This document shows, in pieces, positions 61,045 to 64,000 of a DNA stretch of 64,000 bases; position 1 is the first letter of the stretch, and every line of letters starts with the position of its first letter. Source of the DNA: Ch67 sp041395845 (GTDB taxonomy: Bacteria; Pseudomonadota; Gammaproteobacteria; Pseudomonadales; Ketobacteraceae); contig JAWKZS010000002.1 of NCBI GenBank assembly GCA_041395845.1, forward strand, positions 248,001 through 312,000, read 5' to 3'. Made by a program: the position numbers and the translations under genes. The notes beneath the pieces are model-generated. The model did not search any database, had not been told where the DNA came from, and saw only the letters and a list, made by a program, of their open reading frames with translations.

Positions 61045-62345
61045 ATGTCCCTGTATCAACCCTCGCTGCTATGGCGCCTGATCGACATTGCCAAATCCCT
61101 GTCGACCGAAAAAGACCCTGGCGTCTGCTCGATCGCATCCTGGTCGAAAGCCTCAACATCACGGGCTGCGACGGCGGCACCCTGTACCTGTTGCAGCAGG
61201 ACGACGACGGCACCTGGCTCAATTACGCCATCCTGCTCAATCACACCCTGAACATCAGCCAGACCAATCGCGACAGTCAGGAATCGGCCATGATGCCCAT
61301 TCCCGTCTACGACCGGAAAACCGGTGAACCCAATCATCACAACATTGCCGCCCACTGCGCACTGACCCAGACCACCATCAAGATCGATGATGCACAGCAG
61401 GAAAAGCGCTTTGATGTCAGTGGTATTCGCAGCTTCGACGAGCTGTTTGATTACCGCACCCGCTCCATCCTCACCGTGCCGCTGCTCAATCGCACCGGTA
61501 CCACCGTTGGCGTCATCCAGCTGATCAACGCCCGCAGCCCGATCGGTGGCATGGTACAACCCTTCACCGCGCAGGACGTCAACGTGATCCAGGCGCTGGC
61601 GGCCCTGGTGGCCATCACCGTCGACAGCAACGCGCTGGTGGCACGCAACGACACGATGCCATCACTGCCCTCAATGCCCCACTCCCCCAATGTGCTGGAA
61701 CGGATCGTGGAAGAAGGCATGGAACTCACCCGCGCCGAAGGGGGCACCCTTTACCTGTATTACAACGAACCGCCCCGGCTGGAGTTCGCCGTGCTGCGCA
61801 ACGCGCCGCTGGGTCTGTTCCAGGGCGGCAGCAGCACCATGCCGGTGAACCAGGCTGCCCTGCCCCTGCAGGTCGATGGCAACCCCAACCTGCATAACAT
61901 TGCCACCCATGCCGCCATCTGCAATCGCTGCGTGAACATCGATAACGCCTACGAGAACGTATCGTTCGATTTCACCGGCGTGAAACAGTTTGATGCCCGC
62001 CACCATTACCGCTCCCGCTCGTTTCTGGCGGTTCCCCTGCGTGATCATCGCCAGCAGCTGCTGGGGGTACTGCAGCTGGTGAACGCCACCGACAGCAATG
62101 GCCACCTGACCAGCTTCTCGACGGTGCAGGAATCCCGTATCCAGGGCCTTGCCACCTATGCGGCCATCGCCCTGGAGACCCAAAACCAGCTTGACCGGGC
62201 ATTGCTGGCCGCCACTCACCTGCGCACCCAGCTCGACGGCCTGCTGCAAACTGCAGGCGATGCTCCCGCGTATGCCGCACCAGCCCGCGACTGCCTGGAG
62301 CTTGCCGATTTCCTGGTGCAGCAACTGAACAACCAGCCTCGGTAA
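61045..62345 (+). pseudogene. Tandem GAF-domain protein, one frameshift near the start
   Basis: ATG 61045 begins SLYQPSLLWRLIDIAKSLSTEKD, then the frame is lost. The rest reads RLLDRILVESLNITGCDGGTLYLL from a second frame. One added base between 61109 and 61119 (A5 or C3 run) joins them as a 433-residue protein. GAF-1 spans about 15–190 and GAF-2 about 205–390. Both share the pattern GGTLYL…NHHNIAAH/NLHNIATH…DIDNAY, typical of GAF domains fused to adenylate cyclases and phosphodiesterases. No catalytic domain follows. It may feed the class III cyclase gene 670 bp downstream. Confidence 0.8.
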
Positions 62346-62432
62346 ACCCAAGGGCCGTTTTTGGTAATTTTTCACAAATTGCCTGGCACTTTGTTAGTAA
62401 CCCATTCCCAACAAAGCCTCTAGTATTCAATT
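62346..62432. other. AT-rich upstream part of the 62346–62702 spacer
   Basis: No gene is seen. TAGTAT near 62420 could be a −10 element for the RNA candidate that follows, but no good −35 is spaced 16–18 bp before it. Confidence 0.3.
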
Positions 62433-62604
62433 CGATGGCCCTGCGACTGCCGACTAGCTCAGGTCGTGGGGACTGTCAGACCCGACGAGCCCGCTCCGAA
62501 GGTCACAACTATGCGAGCACCCGGATCTGTTCGGGCAAGGATGTCCGAATCAACAGATCCAATCGTGCTGGCAAGGGATGCGAGCCCCTTGCCAGCACTT
62601 TTTT
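62433..62604 (+). ncRNA. Candidate structured small RNA
   Basis: About 170 nt of GC-rich sequence without a convincing reading frame, ending in a strong terminator. It folds by eye into successive hairpins. One is GGATCTGTT…AACAGATCC, whose inner TTCGG/CCGAA stem presents GCAAGGATGT. Another is GTCG-TGGG/CCCGAC near 62462–62490. The AAGGA loop resembles sites bound by CsrA/RsmA proteins, but there are too few to call it RsmY/Z. It does not match tmRNA, 6S, 4.5S or RNase P RNA as I know them. Confidence 0.4.
62565..62604 (+). terminator. Strong intrinsic terminator
   Basis: GTGCTGGCAAGGG and its exact complement CCCTTGCCAGCAC (13 bp) with an 8-base loop, followed by six T residues. It lies 220 bp past the GAF gene, so it most likely ends a separate transcript. 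Confidence 0.9.
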
Positions 62605-62702
62605 CGGCCCGGCAACCGAACATGCACGCCGTTATTTTTGAACTACCCCGTATTGAGCACCCTCAGGGGTCAATACTGGGACCATCACCGGATAGGTCAG
62701 GA

Positions 62703-62927
62703 ATGTTGGCAATCAAAATGAATATCGAACTGGCTGTGCAGTACGCGCAACAGTGGAGAGAGTACGAGGGCGTCATGCAGGTAGTCACCGACGACAGCCA
62801 CCGTTCCATCGTTGTCATCACCTCCTGCAATCCCGCCGCCATCACGGCGCCGATCCCCTCCCTCTACCACGGCTTCCCAGTCGCCTTTTGCGAAATGACC
62901 GTCAGTTCACAAAGAATGGAATCCTGA
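62703..62927 (+). CDS. Small hypothetical protein
   Basis: I do not recognise it. The 74-residue frame from ATG 62703 (or 69 residues from ATG 62718, with AGGA about 12 bases upstream) reads MNIELAVQYAQQWREYEGV, then a beta-rich stretch (RSIVVITSC) and HGFPVAFCEMT. Alternating hydrophobic and polar strands suggest a small alpha/beta fold. The composition looks coding rather than random, and it starts after a terminator. The open frame continues upstream to 62466 through the RNA candidate, but that part looks non-coding. Confidence 0.45.
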   Translation: MLAIKMNIELAVQYAQQWREYEGVMQVVTDDSHRSIVVITSCNPAAITAPIPSLYHGFPVAFCEMTVSSQRMES

Positions 62928-63016
62928 GCGACAGCCCTTTATACTCTTGATGATTGTGTGCGCATTCGGAGCAATGCGCCGTGTGCTCGTTCGCAACAGA
63001 TTGTCGGGAATCGTTC

Positions 63017-64000
63017 ATGGACTGCCAGGCTTGCGGGGCGGAGAACCCGGTTTTTCACTCATTCTGCTATCAGTGCGGCCACGCCCTGAAAGAACAGGTC
63101 GAATCGCTGCGCCCGGAAATCCGTACCCCCCAAACCCACGAGCTGGAGCCTGAACTCAAGAAGGTCTCGATCCTGTTTGTGGACATCACCAACTCGGTCC
63201 ACCTGATTCACAAGTTGCGGCCGGAAGAAAGCGCCGAGTACCTGGAACCCACCCTCAACGTCCTCAAGCAGAGCGCCCACCGTTACGGCGGAATGATCAA
63301 CCGGGTGGATGGCGACGGCATGATGGTGATTTTTGGTGCCCCCATTGCCTACGAAGACCATGCGGTACGGGCCTGCTATGCCGCATTGGACATGCTGAAA
63401 GCCGTGAAAGGCGAGTTCGAGGCCACCCGCATCGGGGTGCGCGTCGGCGTTCATTCCGGCGAAGTGCTGATGAAGCCGTTCTACAACGATTTTTCGGTGG
63501 ACTACGAAGCGCTGGGCCCCACAGTGTACCTGGCGCATCGCATGGAGGTCCTCGCGTCCCCCAATACGGCCATCATTTCGCGGGAAACCTATCGACTGGC
63601 GCAGAAGCATATTCGTGCCCTCGACGCCGGCCCCACCCAGGTCAAGGGCCTGGACCAGACCGTTCATGTGTTTCAGTTACAGGGGCGGATCAGCCAGCAG
63701 AGCGACCAGGCCCCGCGTCTGGAGCAGAATCCTTTCATTGCGCGCTTCAATGAACTGGCGCAGCTGGAAAGTGCGCTGACGGATGCCGGCCAGCATCATG
63801 GCCGCTGTCTGGCTGTGTGCGCGGAACCCGGTGTAGGCAAGACCCGTCTGCTGCAACAGTTCACCAGCCAGATCGACCGCGAATTCATCCAGGTCATCGA
63901 AACCGGTTGCGATTCCCACAACCGCAATTCGGCCTATCTGCCGTTCACCAATATCCTGCGCTACTGGCTCACGGTGCACGAATCCGACAAGCAGCTGGAT
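63017..64000 (+). CDS. Class III nucleotide cyclase–AAA ATPase signalling protein, 3' end outside window
   Basis: A large regulatory protein that runs off the right edge after 328 codons. An N-terminal zinc ribbon uses C3, C6, C17 and C20. A class III cyclase domain (about 48–230) shows the metal aspartates D56 (ILFVDITNS) and D100 (VDGDGMMVIFGAP). HSGEVLMKPF and GLDQTVHVFQL follow. An AAA/STAND-type ATPase begins with the P-loop AEPGVGKTRLL (about 272–282). Proteins of this build usually end in long TPR regions and resemble adenylate cyclases with ATPase-type signal transduction. Activity is possible but not certain, because the substrate-specifying Lys before the second Asp is Arg here. GGGA precedes the ATG. 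Confidence 0.88.
   Translation, partial: MDCQACGAENPVFHSFCYQCGHALKEQVESLRPEIRTPQTHELEPELKKVSILFVDITNSVHLIHKLRPEESAEYLEPTLNVLKQSAHRYGGMINRVDGDGMMVIFGAPIAYEDHAVRACYAALDMLKAVKGEFEATRIGVRVGVHSGEVLMKPFYNDFSVDYEALGPTVYLAHRMEVLASPNTAIISRETYRLAQKHIRALDAGPTQVKGLDQTVHVFQLQGRISQQSDQAPRLEQNPFIARFNELAQLESALTDAGQHHGRCLAVCAEPGVGKTRLLQQFTSQIDREFIQVIETGCDSHNRNSAYLPFTNILRYWLTVHESDKQLD

Noticed and set aside
62433..62604. Identifying the RNA candidate as 6S, tmRNA, RNase P RNA or RsmY/Z
   Set aside because: None of the conserved sequences of those RNAs is visible, and there are too few GGA hairpins for an RsmY/Z-type RNA.
62466..62702. Upstream extension of the small hypothetical protein
   Set aside because: The extension crosses a strong terminator hairpin and RNA-like palindromes and has no ribosome binding site.
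1..64000. CRISPR arrays, insertion sequences, phage or anti-phage defence operons
   Set aside because: I saw no regularly spaced repeats, transposase, integrase or defence-type gene pair. The class III cyclase–ATPase at the right edge is of the signalling kind, not a CBASS cyclase.

Overview
The window reads as one GC-rich, gene-dense chromosomal segment of a gammaproteobacterium, most likely in or near the Pseudomonadales/Oceanospirillales. Gene order is the main evidence: metG–rnfABCDGE–nth, gloA…argG–motY–rnt, and grxD…argD–argF–ABC ATPase follow the order I recall from Pseudomonas (PAO1 about PA3482–PA3538), with blocks inserted between. I saw no tRNA, rRNA, CRISPR array, insertion sequence or phage gene.

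Layout. 1–1753: start of a ZIP metal transporter and a DUF5765-like membrane protein. 1959–10681: metG, the six-gene Rnf ion-pumping oxidoreductase, an intergenic palindromic element and nth. 10815–14562: Trm112-like, HIT, carboxylesterase, Bax-inhibitor-like, trhO and gloA. 14649–20761: three signalling genes between gloA and argG (a PAS-GAF-PAS-GGDEF cyclase; a REC-GGDEF-EAL protein with a ruined EAL site; a hybrid 'kinase' lacking the phospho-accepting histidine). 20908–26948: argG, motY, rnt, methyltransferase, Pit phosphate transporter, FKBP isomerase. 27012–36059: orphan histidine kinase, hydrolase, asnS, a frameshifted penicillin-acylase-family gene with a perfect palindrome upstream, and an intact GGDEF-EAL sensor. 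36172–41862: cytochrome P450, grxD, molybdopterin oxidoreductase, HyuB without HyuA. 42080–47182: argD, argF, ABC ATPase, chemoreceptor. 47189–51454: glpK, glpR and a frameshifted glpD (glycerol catabolism). 51581–55084: metR, a mobile-looking inverted-repeat element, rstBA-like two-component pair. 55085–64000: a candidate sRNA, tag, TM2 protein, serine hydrolase, ArsR regulator, tcdA, a secreted GlyGly-CTERM metalloprotease, a GAF-GAF protein, a second candidate sRNA and a class III cyclase–ATPase running off the edge.

How it works together: Rnf couples ferredoxin/NAD electron flow to an ion gradient. MotY is the stator ring protein of Na+-type polar flagella, so motility, the chemoreceptor and four c-di-GMP/phosphorelay genes fit a motile-to-sessile lifestyle. 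argG, argD and argF are arginine genes; glpK/R/D form a glycerol regulon.

Two things stand out. First, the gloA–argG signalling insert carries two degenerate proteins encoded 8 bp apart, which looks like a pseudo-enzyme signalling module. Second, five genes (acylase, glpD, TM2, serine hydrolase, GAF) can each be restored by adding single bases, six in all, mostly in or beside short C or G runs. That pattern points to consensus undercalls at least as strongly as to real gene decay, so those genes should not be called dead without rereading.
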